Assembly: GCF_022678645.1 (NCBI RefSeq)
Contig: NZ_JALBWV010000038.1
Span: 21,177-85,176 of the forward strand
DNA: 64,000 nucleotides
Source of the DNA: Saccharopolyspora soli
GTDB taxonomy: Bacteria > Actinomycetota > Actinomycetes > Mycobacteriales > Pseudonocardiaceae
Reading direction: 5' to 3'
This document shows, one piece after another, positions 51,301 through 58,918 of the stretch. The first letter of the stretch is position 1. Every line of letters begins with the position of its first letter. Made by a program: the position numbers and the translations under genes. Below the pieces are notes generated by a model that made no database searches, was not told the DNA's origin, and worked only from the letters and a program-made list of their open reading frames with translations.

Positions 51301-52949
51301 GCTGGCGCGACAGGCTGGAACTGCGCGAGGTCATCGAAGGGCTGGCCGCCGACGCGATCCGGGAGTTCGGCCCGAACCCGCCGACCGACGCGGCGTGGTT
51401 GGAACGCTACCCGGTCGGCGACGCCGGACCCGTTGCGCCGCCGCGGGAAGACGTCGTCGAGGCTGGAGCAGCTGAAATGCCCGAGCCCGCAGCCGAAGCA
51501 CCGGTCGCCGATCCCGCGCCTGTTGTCGAAGCACCGGTCGCCGAACCCGCACCGTTGCCCGAACCCGCACCGTTGCCCGAACCCGCGCCGATGCCTGAAC
51601 CCGCACCGGCGCCTGAACCCGTGCCGGTCGCCGAACCGGTCGCGGAAGCTCCGGTCGAGGCCGCGGACGAAGCCGACGAGAGCCTGTCCGACGAGGAACT
51701 GCGGCTGCTCGCCGCGTGGCGCAAGTTCCGCGACAACGACGACGGGAACTCCACCGATCTCACGCAGGGCCTGCACAAGCTGCTCGTCGAGGCATTCGGC
51801 GCGGAACGCGCGGCGCAACTGGTCGGCGAGGCCGCGGACGAGTCGGAATCGGAAGGCGAGCTCGCCGCCGAGACCCAGGTGCAGCCCACCAGCCGCGAGC
51901 GGTTCGACGGCTGCGTGCTGGGCACGGCCGTCGGCGACGCCCTCGGCGCGCCGTGGATGTTCTCCGATCTGCGCATGATCCTGCGCGACAACCCCGAAGG
52001 GATCCGGGAACTCGCCGAGTCCTTCGGCCGCCCCGGCAGCGCCACGGCCTACACGCAGCAGACCGCCTTCGTGCTCGACGGCCTGATCCGCGCGACCATC
52101 CGCGGCGCGCTGAGCGGCACCCCGGCGCACCGGCCGGGCATGGTGCGGTCGACGCTCCAGCACTGGCTGCACACGCAGGGCGTGCGACTCGATCCGAACC
52201 TGCCGTTCGGGGTGCTCGCCGAGACCGAAGTGCTGCGCGCGCAACGGTTCCCGGACGAAGCGTCGCTGACAGCCCTGGCGCGGTGGAGCGACCGCCAGGA
52301 GACCCCGACGCCAGGCAATCCGCCGAACTCCGCGCGCACCGCAGCCGCCACGGTGCGCGGCGGTGCAGTGGGCTTCGAGGTCCGGAATCCGCAGGACGCG
52401 ATAGCGCTCGGCGCGGAGATCGCCGTGGTGACGCACGGGCATCCGGACGGCTACCTCCCGGCGGGTGCGCTGGCCGGGCTGGTGTGCGCGCTGGACAACG
52501 GTCAGACCCTCGCCGAAGCGGTGCAAACGGTGCTGGCCGAGCTGGACCAGCTGGAGGGCGCCGAGAACACCGCGCAAGGACTGCGGTCCGCGATCGAGAT
52601 CGCCACGAACGGCCCGGTTTCACCAACCGTGTTGGAGGCGCTGGGGCTGGGCTGGCAGGCAGCGGAAGCACTGGCGATCGCGGTCGCGGCCGCGTTGTCG
52701 CACCCGAACTCGTTCGCCGACGCGGTGTCGCTGGCGGCCACCCACGCCGGGAACAGCGCGGCGACCGCGGCCATCTGCGGCAGCCTGCTGGGAGCCGCCC
52801 GCGGCGTCCAGGAGGTCCCGGCGGAGTGGTCCGCCGAGCTGGAACTCCAGGAAGTGCTGACCCAACTGCTGACCGACGCGCACCGCGCCAGAACGGAGCT
52901 CGAAACCGACGGGCCGGTGCCCGACTGGGCACAGCGCTACCCCGGATAA
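48315..52949 (+). CDS. SseB-like N-terminus plus three ADP-ribosylglycohydrolase domains
   Basis: A 1544-residue protein from ATG 48315 (MNTQQPSRPVITPAMREQAK); ATG 48276 is an alternative. Residues 1-190 contain an SseB-like region (WLYVVDPIFTDPNAEVPPFG, QVFTSEGFLPSNWTTWQRMT). Domain 1 (about 245-600) has GDALGAP, FTDDTQMTLF and HSGDSDSTAAICGN, the metal and catalytic residues of ADP-ribosylglycohydrolases. Domain 2 (676-1030) has SDETQMTLF and the same GDSDST. Domain 3 (1195-1544) has AYTQQTAF and GNSAATA, losing the acids. A Pro/Glu linker with PEPAPLP units joins domains 2 and 3. Domains 1 and 2 probably remove ADP-ribose from targets; domain 3 looks inactive. Confidence 0.9.
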   Translation: MNTQQPSRPVITPAMREQAKKQPNTWLYVVDPIFTDPNAEVPPFGFIGGYRVDEQGEITDDFSPNPNYRPSPVALRLPAPTNDVERALQLTTTGYAQGHSLLTAMLDAELILFAQPQGSGLFTMEHESGRRQLQVFTSEGFLPSNWTTWQRMTGRQLAGHNLTGIDVQVNPTSPVKARLPAEDLTKAAAAVPPKAAGVPVSSPANGTPVLAPGAAPQPPVPQGEQPATEQPAPKPEPPVDPTETEFGRRFLGSMLAGAIGDALGAPVEFYPVDQIRSRFGAMGVTEYDRAGEQPGEFTDDTQMTLFTLEGLVRGHIATRTAGATSPLSAIQLAYQRWLHTQGYAWMRAAGPFTMSHPKPTGWLIEQRDLFAVRSPNSSCITALREFASVGAPGTFERPINDSQDCGGVVRAAPVALWSEDPKQVFELAAATAALTYSQPNGYLPAGVLAVIVHRLLREESLEDAVRQAREVLVQYRDHEDTERALQAAEELAQQGKPSPEQLKDTLGGGWTGHEALAIAVCSALSTDTIAAALMMAVNHSGDSDSTAAICGNIVGARYGAPALPGVWLRDLKQRETVETLAKDALLEFSATPPGGDAWSTRYPAANDISDLVFTSALPLADEEPAAVEPDPQAEEAPAPAEAEAVPVDEAPEPVEPVVTAAPEPAKTETGQAPAELRPHRILGFLLGGAAGDALGYPIEDDSLQDIRRKYGAAGLTDFVDAHRPGGSISDETQMTLFTLEGLIRASIRRRRYGENEPATQVQHAYQRWLHTQGFDWKEAGGPLAGSPPDGWLIKQKGLFVRRAPATTCIQALHGYAGGNKQGSFTNRLNDSKGCDGVMRAAPAALWSTDATEVFRVGAMTAVLTHGHPSGYLPAGALAVLVQQLLAGRSLPEAVDRALLELSTWDGHEETSAALRRAIELATVGTPTPEQIHEFLGEGRYGEQALAIAVCAALTHPESFADAVVLAANHSGDSDSTAAICGNIMGAALTAAAVPQGWRDRLELREVIEGLAADAIREFGPNPPTDAAWLERYPVGDAGPVAPPREDVVEAGAAEMPEPAAEAPVADPAPVVEAPVAEPAPLPEPAPLPEPAPMPEPAPAPEPVPVAEPVAEAPVEAADEADESLSDEELRLLAAWRKFRDNDDGNSTDLTQGLHKLLVEAFGAERAAQLVGEAADESESEGELAAETQVQPTSRERFDGCVLGTAVGDALGAPWMFSDLRMILRDNPEGIRELAESFGRPGSATAYTQQTAFVLDGLIRATIRGALSGTPAHRPGMVRSTLQHWLHTQGVRLDPNLPFGVLAETEVLRAQRFPDEASLTALARWSDRQETPTPGNPPNSARTAAATVRGGAVGFEVRNPQDAIALGAEIAVVTHGHPDGYLPAGALAGLVCALDNGQTLAEAVQTVLAELDQLEGAENTAQGLRSAIEIATNGPVSPTVLEALGLGWQAAEALAIAVAAALSHPNSFADAVSLAATHAGNSAATAAICGSLLGAARGVQEVPAEWSAELELQEVLTQLLTDAHRARTELETDGPVPDWAQRYPG

Positions 52950-52955
52950 TCCACT

Positions 52956-55322
52956 GTGGATGACATCGGGCTCGACGACACCGAACGAGCGCTGCTCGCG
53001 GCCTGGCGCGAAGCTCGCACGACCAGCAGCCGCGACCCGGTGGAGCAGCAGTTGCTGGACACCTGGCGGCACTGGCGGCGGCACCCCGCCGCCCGGCCGC
53101 TTTGGGCGACGGCCCTGCAACACCGGCTGAAAGGGGACGTGCCGCCGGTGCCCGCCACCGGACTGGCCGATCGGCGCGGCCCGCTGCCCGAGGCACCGGG
53201 CCGGTTGCTCGGCATGCTGCTGGGCGGTGCGGTGGGCGAGTTCATCGCGGTCGGCCAGGTCGGACAGCGCACCAGCGCCGTGCTCTTCGTGCTGGAAGGG
53301 CTGATCCGCGCGCACACCCAAGCGCGATCGGCTGGTGAAGGCGACCCAGTAGGCTTCGCCCTTGGCGGACTGCGGCGCTGGCTGCACACCCGTGGAATTC
53401 CGTGGCGCGACTGCGGATCCGACGCGGCACGCCCCAGCGGCTGGCTGGTCGAAGAGCCCGCGCTGCACTCCAGGAACAGCGACGACCCGACGATTCTCAC
53501 GGCGCTCGCCCGAATCGCTGCCGGGCACGACGCCGGTTCCCGGCAACAGCCGATCAACGCCTCGGACAGCGCGAGCGCCATACCGCTCGGCGCACTCGCG
53601 GCGCTGTGGTCGGGTGATCCCGGCACGGTGTTCGCGCTCGGCGGCGATCTCGCCGCGCTCACCCACGGCCACCCCAACGGGCACAGCCCGGCGAGCGTGC
53701 TCGGTGTCGCCACGCTGTGGTTGCTGCGCGGGAACTCGCTGCAAACATCGCTGAGCCACGGGCTTTCCGGCTGGCAGTCGGCACGTACCCCGTTGACCCA
53801 CGCACTGCGGCTCGGCCGGATCAGCCCAGCCGGGTTCCGGCCCAGCCGAGCGCACCTCGACGCGATGCGCCCAGGACGCAGCGGCCTGGACGCGCTGGCG
53901 GTCGCGGTCCGGGTCGCGACGGCATGCGCGGACGACTTCGCCGGGGCCATCCGCTCGGCGAGCGAGCACAGCGGAGACGCGGCGACTTCGGCGGTGTTGT
54001 GCGGACAGCTGCTCGGCGCGTTGCACGGCCCGACCGTGATTCCCGCCGAATGGCTGGCAGAGTTGCCGATCACCTCGCTGATCGAGCGGCTCTCGGAGGA
54101 CGCGGCCACCGAGTTCGGCCCCTACCCAGACGAGTCGGGCCAGTGGGAACGCCGTTATCCGCCAACGGAATCCGCCGAACCACCGGCACCGTCCACAACG
54201 GACTACCGCACCGGACTCACCGCGGTGCCCAGGCTGGCCGCGTCCCGCGACCGGTTCCTCGGCGCGGTACTCGGCTGCGCGGTCGGCGAAGCGCTCGGCA
54301 TGCCCATCGCCGCGGACGGCTGGGACGAGATCCGCTCCCGGCACGGCGCCGACGGCCTGACCGACTACATACCCGCTGGTCACCCCTCCGGAAGGCTCGG
54401 CAGCGACACGCAACTGCTGCTGTTCTCGCTGGAAGGCACCATCCGGGCCAACGTCAGCCGACGCACCACCGGCACCGACGATCCAACCCGGCACATCCAG
54501 CACGCCTACCAGCGCTGGCTGCACACCCAGCACCTGAGCTGGCCGCGAGCGGCGGGCGAATTCCTGCGCAGCACCCCGGCTCCGGACGGCTGGCTGGTCG
54601 AGCAGCGAGCGCTGTTCCAGACCCGAAATCCGGGCCGCACCATGATGCGCACCCTGATCGCGTTCGCCAAGGGCCAGCAGTCGATGGGCACCCCGGACAA
54701 CCCGGTCAGCGACTCGCAGGGCAGCAGCGCGGTGATGCGAGCGATCCCGGCCGCGCTGTGGAGCAACGACCCGGCGGAGGTCTTCGACGTCGGCATGAAG
54801 ACGGCGGCGCTCACCCACGGCCACCCAACGGCCTGGCTCAGCGCGGGAACCCTGGCATTCCTGGTGTCACGCCTGATGAACGGCGAGCCGCTGCCCGCTG
54901 CCGTGGACGCGGCGCTGGAGCAACTCGCCCCGCACACCGGTCACGAGGAGGTCAGCCGCCGGATCGGAACTGCGGTGCGCCTAGCGCGCGGCGGCCGAAT
55001 CCCACCGGGCGACCTGGAACGCAGCATCGGTACCGGATCTACGGCGGCCGAGGCACTGGGAATCGGGTTGTACGCGGCGCTGGTGTGCGACGACGACTTC
55101 GACGCGGCACTCCCGGTGGCGGTGAACCACTCGGGCAACAGCGCGACGACAGGCGCGGTCAGCGGCAGCCTGATCGGAGCGACAACGGGAGCGGAGCGAA
55201 TCCCGGACCGCTGGACGGCGGAACTGGAGCTCTACGAAGTGATCGAACGCCTAGCCCACGACGCGGTCCTGGAGTTCGGCCCCCGCCCACCAGCCTGGTC
55301 CGACCGCTACCCCCCAACCTGA
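52956..55322 (+). CDS. Protein with two degenerate ADP-ribosylglycohydrolase domains
   Basis: A 788-residue paralogue starting 6 bases after the preceding gene, at GTG 52956 (VDDIGLDDTERALLAAWREA). The first domain (about 80-410) begins RLLGMLLGGAVGEFIAVGQV, has QRTSAVLFVLEG in place of the DDT motif and HSGDAATSAVLCG in place of GDSDST. The second (about 430-785) has AVGEALGMPI, LGSDTQLLLFSLEG and HSGNSATTGAVSGS. Neither keeps the full acid set, so both are probably inactive binding domains acting with the upstream enzyme. The two genes clearly arose by repeated duplication. Confidence 0.88.
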   Translation: MDDIGLDDTERALLAAWREARTTSSRDPVEQQLLDTWRHWRRHPAARPLWATALQHRLKGDVPPVPATGLADRRGPLPEAPGRLLGMLLGGAVGEFIAVGQVGQRTSAVLFVLEGLIRAHTQARSAGEGDPVGFALGGLRRWLHTRGIPWRDCGSDAARPSGWLVEEPALHSRNSDDPTILTALARIAAGHDAGSRQQPINASDSASAIPLGALAALWSGDPGTVFALGGDLAALTHGHPNGHSPASVLGVATLWLLRGNSLQTSLSHGLSGWQSARTPLTHALRLGRISPAGFRPSRAHLDAMRPGRSGLDALAVAVRVATACADDFAGAIRSASEHSGDAATSAVLCGQLLGALHGPTVIPAEWLAELPITSLIERLSEDAATEFGPYPDESGQWERRYPPTESAEPPAPSTTDYRTGLTAVPRLAASRDRFLGAVLGCAVGEALGMPIAADGWDEIRSRHGADGLTDYIPAGHPSGRLGSDTQLLLFSLEGTIRANVSRRTTGTDDPTRHIQHAYQRWLHTQHLSWPRAAGEFLRSTPAPDGWLVEQRALFQTRNPGRTMMRTLIAFAKGQQSMGTPDNPVSDSQGSSAVMRAIPAALWSNDPAEVFDVGMKTAALTHGHPTAWLSAGTLAFLVSRLMNGEPLPAAVDAALEQLAPHTGHEEVSRRIGTAVRLARGGRIPPGDLERSIGTGSTAAEALGIGLYAALVCDDDFDAALPVAVNHSGNSATTGAVSGSLIGATTGAERIPDRWTAELELYEVIERLAHDAVLEFGPRPPAWSDRYPPT

Positions 55323-55372
55323 CTCGTGAGCGATTCCGGTCGCCATGACGACCATTGCCACTCACGACCCCA
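55323..55372 (+). repeat. GTGAGTGG-type hairpin, first of two
   Basis: ACTCGTGAGCGATTCCGGTC and the downstream CGACCATTGCCACTCACGAC form an imperfect stem. A closely related hairpin occurs at 62188-62237. It probably terminates the ADP-ribosylglycohydrolase operon and marks the 5' break of the DUF5753 gene. Confidence 0.55.
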
Positions 55373-56071
55373 AAACGCGGGGAAGATGTCGCGTCGCTGA
55401 TGACCGCCGCCGGAATCATCGGCAAGGAGAAGCAGCGCCTGGTCGAACTGGCGAAGCACGCGAGCGAACCGAACTGGCTCACCGTTGGCATGCCGGGAAT
55501 CCCGCACCAACTCGCCGGAGCGGTCGAATGCGAGCGCTCTGCATCGTCAATCGTCGAGTGGGCACCGATGGGCCTGCCCAGCTTGCTCCAGACAGCTGAC
55601 TACGCTCGAACGATCTCCACAGCGAGCGGCCTCCGGACTGGAGACGTGGAACAGCGGGTCACCTTGCGCAACGCACGACGCGAAGTGCTGACGAAGAGAA
55701 ACCCGGTCCAGGTACTGGCGCTTATCGGAGAAGACGCACTCCGGGACAAGATCGGTTCGCCCGAGGTCATGGACGACCAGCTCGCTTGCCTCCTCGATCT
55801 GATCGCGCGGGCCAACGTGACGGTCCAAGTGGTGAAACCGCGCATCGGCTGGCATCCCGGCCTTGCCGGGCCATTCGTGCTCTACGACTTTCCAGATGCG
55901 CCTTCCGTAGTGCATTTCGAGCACTTCAGTTCCGGTGCCTTCGTGCCTGATGCTGATGCTGTGCAGGCATACCGCCAAGCCGTGGATAACATCCGCGAAG
56001 TCGCTTTGAGCCCTGCGGCCAGCGCAACGCTGATCAAGGGGCTGATGAAAGGAACGGGGCAGAAGCTATGA
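55355..56071 (+). pseudogene. XRE/DUF5753 regulator lacking its helix-turn-helix
   Basis: The sequence from GEDVASLMTAAGIIGKEKQR onward matches the middle and C-terminal DUF5753 part of XRE-type regulators (WAPMGLPSLLQTADYARTIS, VQVLALIGEDALRDKIGSPE, VVHFEHFSSGAFVPDADAVQ). The 55-60 residues of helix-turn-helix that should come first are missing; only a TTG or an internal ATG (55400) could start translation. The break coincides with a hairpin repeat. The 3' overlap with the DUF397 gene (ATGA) is normal. It is probably a 5'-truncated remnant, though a DNA-binding-free protein could still act. Confidence 0.75.
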
Positions 56072-56289
56072 CCAAGATCCTCTGGAGGAAGTCCACCTAC
56101 AGCCAGCCCAACGGGAACTGCGTTGAGGTCGGAAACGTTCATAGTGGTGCCGCGATCCGCGACACCAAGAACCGTGCCAGCGGCTTCATCACCGCCGACC
56201 CGGCGCAGTGGCAGTCCTTCCTCACCGCAGTCAAGAACGGGCGGTTCCACGGCGGACCCGAACGCCTCGGGCTGGCCCGCGCTGGCTAA
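56068..56289 (+). CDS. DUF397 domain protein
   Basis: A 73-residue protein with the family core WRKSTYSQPNGNCVEVGNV, GAAIRDTKNRASG and PAQWQSFLTAVKNGRF. DUF397 genes follow XRE-DUF5753 genes throughout the actinomycetes and are linked to development and to toxin-antitoxin-like behaviour. Here the partner regulator is truncated, so this gene may be orphaned. Confidence 0.93.
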   Translation: MTKILWRKSTYSQPNGNCVEVGNVHSGAAIRDTKNRASGFITADPAQWQSFLTAVKNGRFHGGPERLGLARAG

Positions 56290-56308
56290 CGGCGGTTAAC
56301 GTCCTTGC

Positions 56309-57085
56309 ATGGATGAACTCGTGCACCTCGCCGTGGACCGCGGCATCGCCACGATCACGTTGGACTCGCCGCACAACCGCAACGCGCTGTCCGCACAGCT
56401 GCGGAAGGAGTTGCGGGAGCACCTGACTGCGGCGATCGCCGACGACGGTGTGCGCGTGATCGTCCTGGACCACACCGGGACCGTGTTCTGCGCCGGGATG
56501 GACCTGAAGGAGTCCCGCTCAGCCGACGCCGAGAAGCAAGGCGTGCTGGAGTTCCCGGCGATCTTGGAACAGATCTGGACCAGCCCGAAACCGGTGGTCG
56601 CCAAGGTCGCCGGACCAGCCCGAGCCGGTGGCGTCGGCATGGTCGCGGCCTGCGACATCGCGGTTGCGGCCGAGACCGCCACCTTCGCGTTCTCGGAGGT
56701 GCGCATCGGTGTCGTGCCAGCGGTGATCTCGGTGACCGTGCTTCCCCGGCTCAACCCTCGCCAGGCGCACGAGCTGTTCCTCACCGGCGAGACGTTCGAC
56801 GCCCGCCGAGCCGCCGAGATCGGCCTGATCAACTCCGCAGTCACCGCTGATGCCCTGGACGCGGAGGTCAGGCGCTACACCGACATGCTCGCCCTCGGCG
56901 GCCCGAGGGCGCTGGCTGCAACCAAGGCGATGTTGTCCAGCCAGCGCCCATCGAAGATGAGTGAGGCGTTCGACCCGATGCTCAAGCTCTCGGCGGAGCA
57001 CTTCGCGGGAGAAGAAGGCCGAGAAGGCATGCGGGCCTTCTCCGAAAAGCGAAAGCCCGCATGGGTGCCGGACGCCCTGAAGTGA
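56309..57085 (+). CDS. Enoyl-CoA hydratase/isomerase family protein
   Basis: A 258-residue crotonase-fold protein. The oxyanion-hole segments are FCAGMDLKESRSADAE and AGPARAGGVGMVAACDIAVA; the second catalytic region reads FSEVRIGVVPAVISVTVLPR. A Glu at each crotonase position is not clearly kept in the first site (ARAGGVGM), so exact activity is uncertain. It starts 19 bases after the DUF397 gene and converges with the Uma2 gene. Confidence 0.88.
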   Translation: MDELVHLAVDRGIATITLDSPHNRNALSAQLRKELREHLTAAIADDGVRVIVLDHTGTVFCAGMDLKESRSADAEKQGVLEFPAILEQIWTSPKPVVAKVAGPARAGGVGMVAACDIAVAAETATFAFSEVRIGVVPAVISVTVLPRLNPRQAHELFLTGETFDARRAAEIGLINSAVTADALDAEVRRYTDMLALGGPRALAATKAMLSSQRPSKMSEAFDPMLKLSAEHFAGEEGREGMRAFSEKRKPAWVPDALK

Positions 57086-57093
57086 CCAGCTGG

Positions 57094-57699
57094 TCAGTCG
57101 TCCTCCTCACCACTGAGGTTCCACAGTCCGTCTGCGTGCAGCAGACGATCAGGAATGATCGTGACCGGGAACGGGAAGGTAGTGGCGAAGATGTCCTTGC
57201 CAGTTGCCTGTTGAACGTCGTGGTACTCGCCGTTGTCCAGCCGAAGTTCAACGATCCTGGGTTCATCCATCGTCGGGTTGACGATCCAGTACGCGGGGAT
57301 GCCGAACTCGGCGTACTCACGCGTCTTCGTGTGGTAATCGCGCCAGATACTGCTTTCGGAGACAACCTCGATGGCGAGCAATGGCGGTCTTACGAGGTAC
57401 GGTCGAACGAAGTCCTCAGCCTTGATGACAACGACGTCCGGAATGCGGTGATGGGTCCGGTCGGCATTGAAGTTGATACCCGCGCCTGGCAAGGCGAGGT
57501 AGCCCTTCGGTGCCGCTACGTAGTTGAAGAATCCGCTGAGTTTGGCCTCAATGAGGGTATGCAGGCTCACTGGCGACGGAGACACGTCAAGCCTCCCGTC
57601 GACCAGTTCGTAGCGGCGCCCGTCGTCGGGTAGCCGTTCCAAGTCGTCGACGGTCATCGGCCTGTGTTGCTCGTCCGCCCGCATGTCCACGAGAGTCAT
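57094..57699 (-). CDS. Uma2 family (DUF820) putative nuclease
   Basis: A 201-residue protein of the PD-(D/E)XK-like Uma2 fold: MTVDDLERLPDDGRRYELVD, IPDVVVIKAEDFVRPYLVRP with PLLAIEVVSESS, and DYHTKTREYAEFGIPAYWIV. The acids and Lys of the nuclease-like core (PDVVV, EVVS, KTREY) are present. Such genes are numerous in some actinobacteria and cyanobacteria, with no proven role. AGGAGG precedes ATG 57699. Confidence 0.92.
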   Translation of the reverse strand: MTLVDMRADEQHRPMTVDDLERLPDDGRRYELVDGRLDVSPSPVSLHTLIEAKLSGFFNYVAAPKGYLALPGAGINFNADRTHHRIPDVVVIKAEDFVRPYLVRPPLLAIEVVSESSIWRDYHTKTREYAEFGIPAYWIVNPTMDEPRIVELRLDNGEYHDVQQATGKDIFATTFPFPVTIIPDRLLHADGLWNLSGEEDD

Positions 57700-57760
57700 A
57701 CTGCCTCCTGTTCTGCACGGGAGCCAGTATTGCGAGGGGCCCGTGATCACTAACGGGCGA

Positions 57761-58171
57761 TCAGGACCTGGTCAGCACCGCTGTGAAGGCTCGGCCGCAC
57801 ATGGGGTGTTGCTCGGCGTCGCGGAGGACGGCGTTGATGCGGCTGAAGGCTTTCGGGTCGTGCTTCGCGAGCGCCTGGAAGCCCGACCAGATCAGCACGT
57901 GCTCGCCCTCCGACAGCCACGACAGGTCCGTCAGGCAGTCGTAGAGGGCGTCGAGGTTGCGGCCCGCCCACTCCGGGAAGTCCAGCACCGCCGCGATCCC
58001 GTCCAGCGTGGTCCGCTTGCTGACCAGGTCGGAGCCGTCCAAGACGTGCGCGATCGCGCCGCGCTGCTCCGCGTCCTGCGCGGCCTCGCGCGCAGTGATG
58101 TCGGCGGACGGCTGCTCCACCTCGCTCACCGTCGGCTCCTTCCGCACCTTGGCCCACTTCGTCGCAAACAT
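57761..58171 (-). CDS. Barstar-like RNase inhibitor
   Basis: A 136-residue protein whose C-terminal 90 residues follow barstar: HVLDGSDLVSKRTTLDGIAA, FPEWAGRNLDALYDCLTDLS and HVLIWSGFQALAKHDPKAFS. The acidic loop that plugs the barnase active site corresponds to the NLDALYDCLTD region. It starts 5 bases after the guanyl-specific RNase gene, so it is almost surely that enzyme's inhibitor. ATG 58171 gives a basic N-terminal extension; a later GTG is possible. Confidence 0.9.
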   Translation of the reverse strand: MFATKWAKVRKEPTVSEVEQPSADITAREAAQDAEQRGAIAHVLDGSDLVSKRTTLDGIAAVLDFPEWAGRNLDALYDCLTDLSWLSEGEHVLIWSGFQALAKHDPKAFSRINAVLRDAEQHPMCGRAFTAVLTRS

Positions 58172-58176
58172 CGCAC

Positions 58177-58581
58177 TCAACCCGCGCTGTCGACAACCAC
58201 GAACGACTCGTAATGATCGCCCGTGTAGTAAATCTCGGAATGCGCCCCGGTGACCAGCCGCTGAGCGCCGCGATCCGATGAGCCCGGAGTCGGCACGGTG
58301 TACTCGTGGTAGTAGCCCGGATCCTGCCGCGGCAGGACGCCCTCCCGGTTGCCGAACACCGAGCCGTCCTTGCCGGGGAACGGGAAGGGACCGCCCTTGG
58401 TGATCAGCCGCCAGGTCTGGCCGACCTCCGGCGGTAACGCGGACAACTCCCGCACCGGCAGGCCCGACTGCGCGCCGGGCACCTCTTGCTGCGTGCCGAC
58501 GTAGTCGCGGACGAACCAGCCGATGACGACCAGGGCGATCAGCCCCGCCAGCGCCACCGAGATGCGCTTGCGCGAGGTCAC
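58177..58581 (-). CDS. Guanyl-specific ribonuclease (RNase Sa/N1 family), membrane-anchored or secreted
   Basis: A 134-residue protein with an N-terminal signal-anchor (SVALAGLIALVVIGWFVRDY, about 8-27) and a mature domain very like RNase Sa: LSALPPEVGQTWRLITKGGP, FGNREGVLPRQDPGYYHEYT, TPGSSDRGAQRLVTG and IYYTGDHYESFVVVD. The catalytic Glu (NREG), Arg (RGAQR) and His (GDHY) are all present. It should cleave RNA 3' of guanosine outside the membrane. GTG 58581 overlaps the stop of a small membrane protein gene, and barstar follows. Confidence 0.93.
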   Translation of the reverse strand: MTSRKRISVALAGLIALVVIGWFVRDYVGTQQEVPGAQSGLPVRELSALPPEVGQTWRLITKGGPFPFPGKDGSVFGNREGVLPRQDPGYYHEYTVPTPGSSDRGAQRLVTGAHSEIYYTGDHYESFVVVDSAG

Positions 58582-58820
58582 GCCGCCGTCCCCTTCCGGT
58601 CCCGACCGGGCTCGCCGTCCTGGCGGCCGACCGGGGGTTCCGCATCGCGGACCCGCGTGAGCTTCGCGCCGAGGCTGTCGATGCCGCGGTCGATCACGCG
58701 GGCGAGCGCCCAGCACAACGGCAGCAACACCGCCAACACCAGGCTCACCTGCAGCGGGTAGGGCAACTGCACGAGCCACAGCTCGACGCCGTCGTACCAC
58801 TCGACCAGCCACTCCAACAC
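58578..58820 (-). CDS. Small membrane protein upstream of the RNase
   Basis: An 80-residue protein with a single membrane segment (YPLQVSLVLAVLLPLCWALA, about 21-40) and a basic cytoplasmic tail (DSLGAKLTRVRDAEPP). Its stop overlaps the RNase start (GTGA), giving a coupled three-gene operon of membrane protein, RNase and barstar. The family recurs with RNase-barstar pairs by memory only; function unknown. Confidence 0.75.
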   Translation of the reverse strand: MLEWLVEWYDGVELWLVQLPYPLQVSLVLAVLLPLCWALARVIDRGIDSLGAKLTRVRDAEPPVGRQDGEPGRDRKGTAA

Positions 58821-58918
58821 AGAGCGTCAGGGTACGCGCGACCTGATGACGCCGTACGCCACCCCGACCCCACCCACGACTACGCCGCGTGCCCGGAGAT
58901 CGCGGGGCCGGGTGAACG

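Noticed and set aside
51530..51640. Short tandem repeats suggestive of a CRISPR-like or satellite array
   Set aside because: They are in frame and encode a Pro/Glu/Ala linker (PEPAPLP units) inside the first ADP-ribosylglycohydrolase gene.
48150..54824. Long minus-strand frames opposite the ADP-ribosylglycohydrolase genes
   Set aside because: They are complements of a repetitive, GC-rich domain array and carry no ribosome sites or family motifs.
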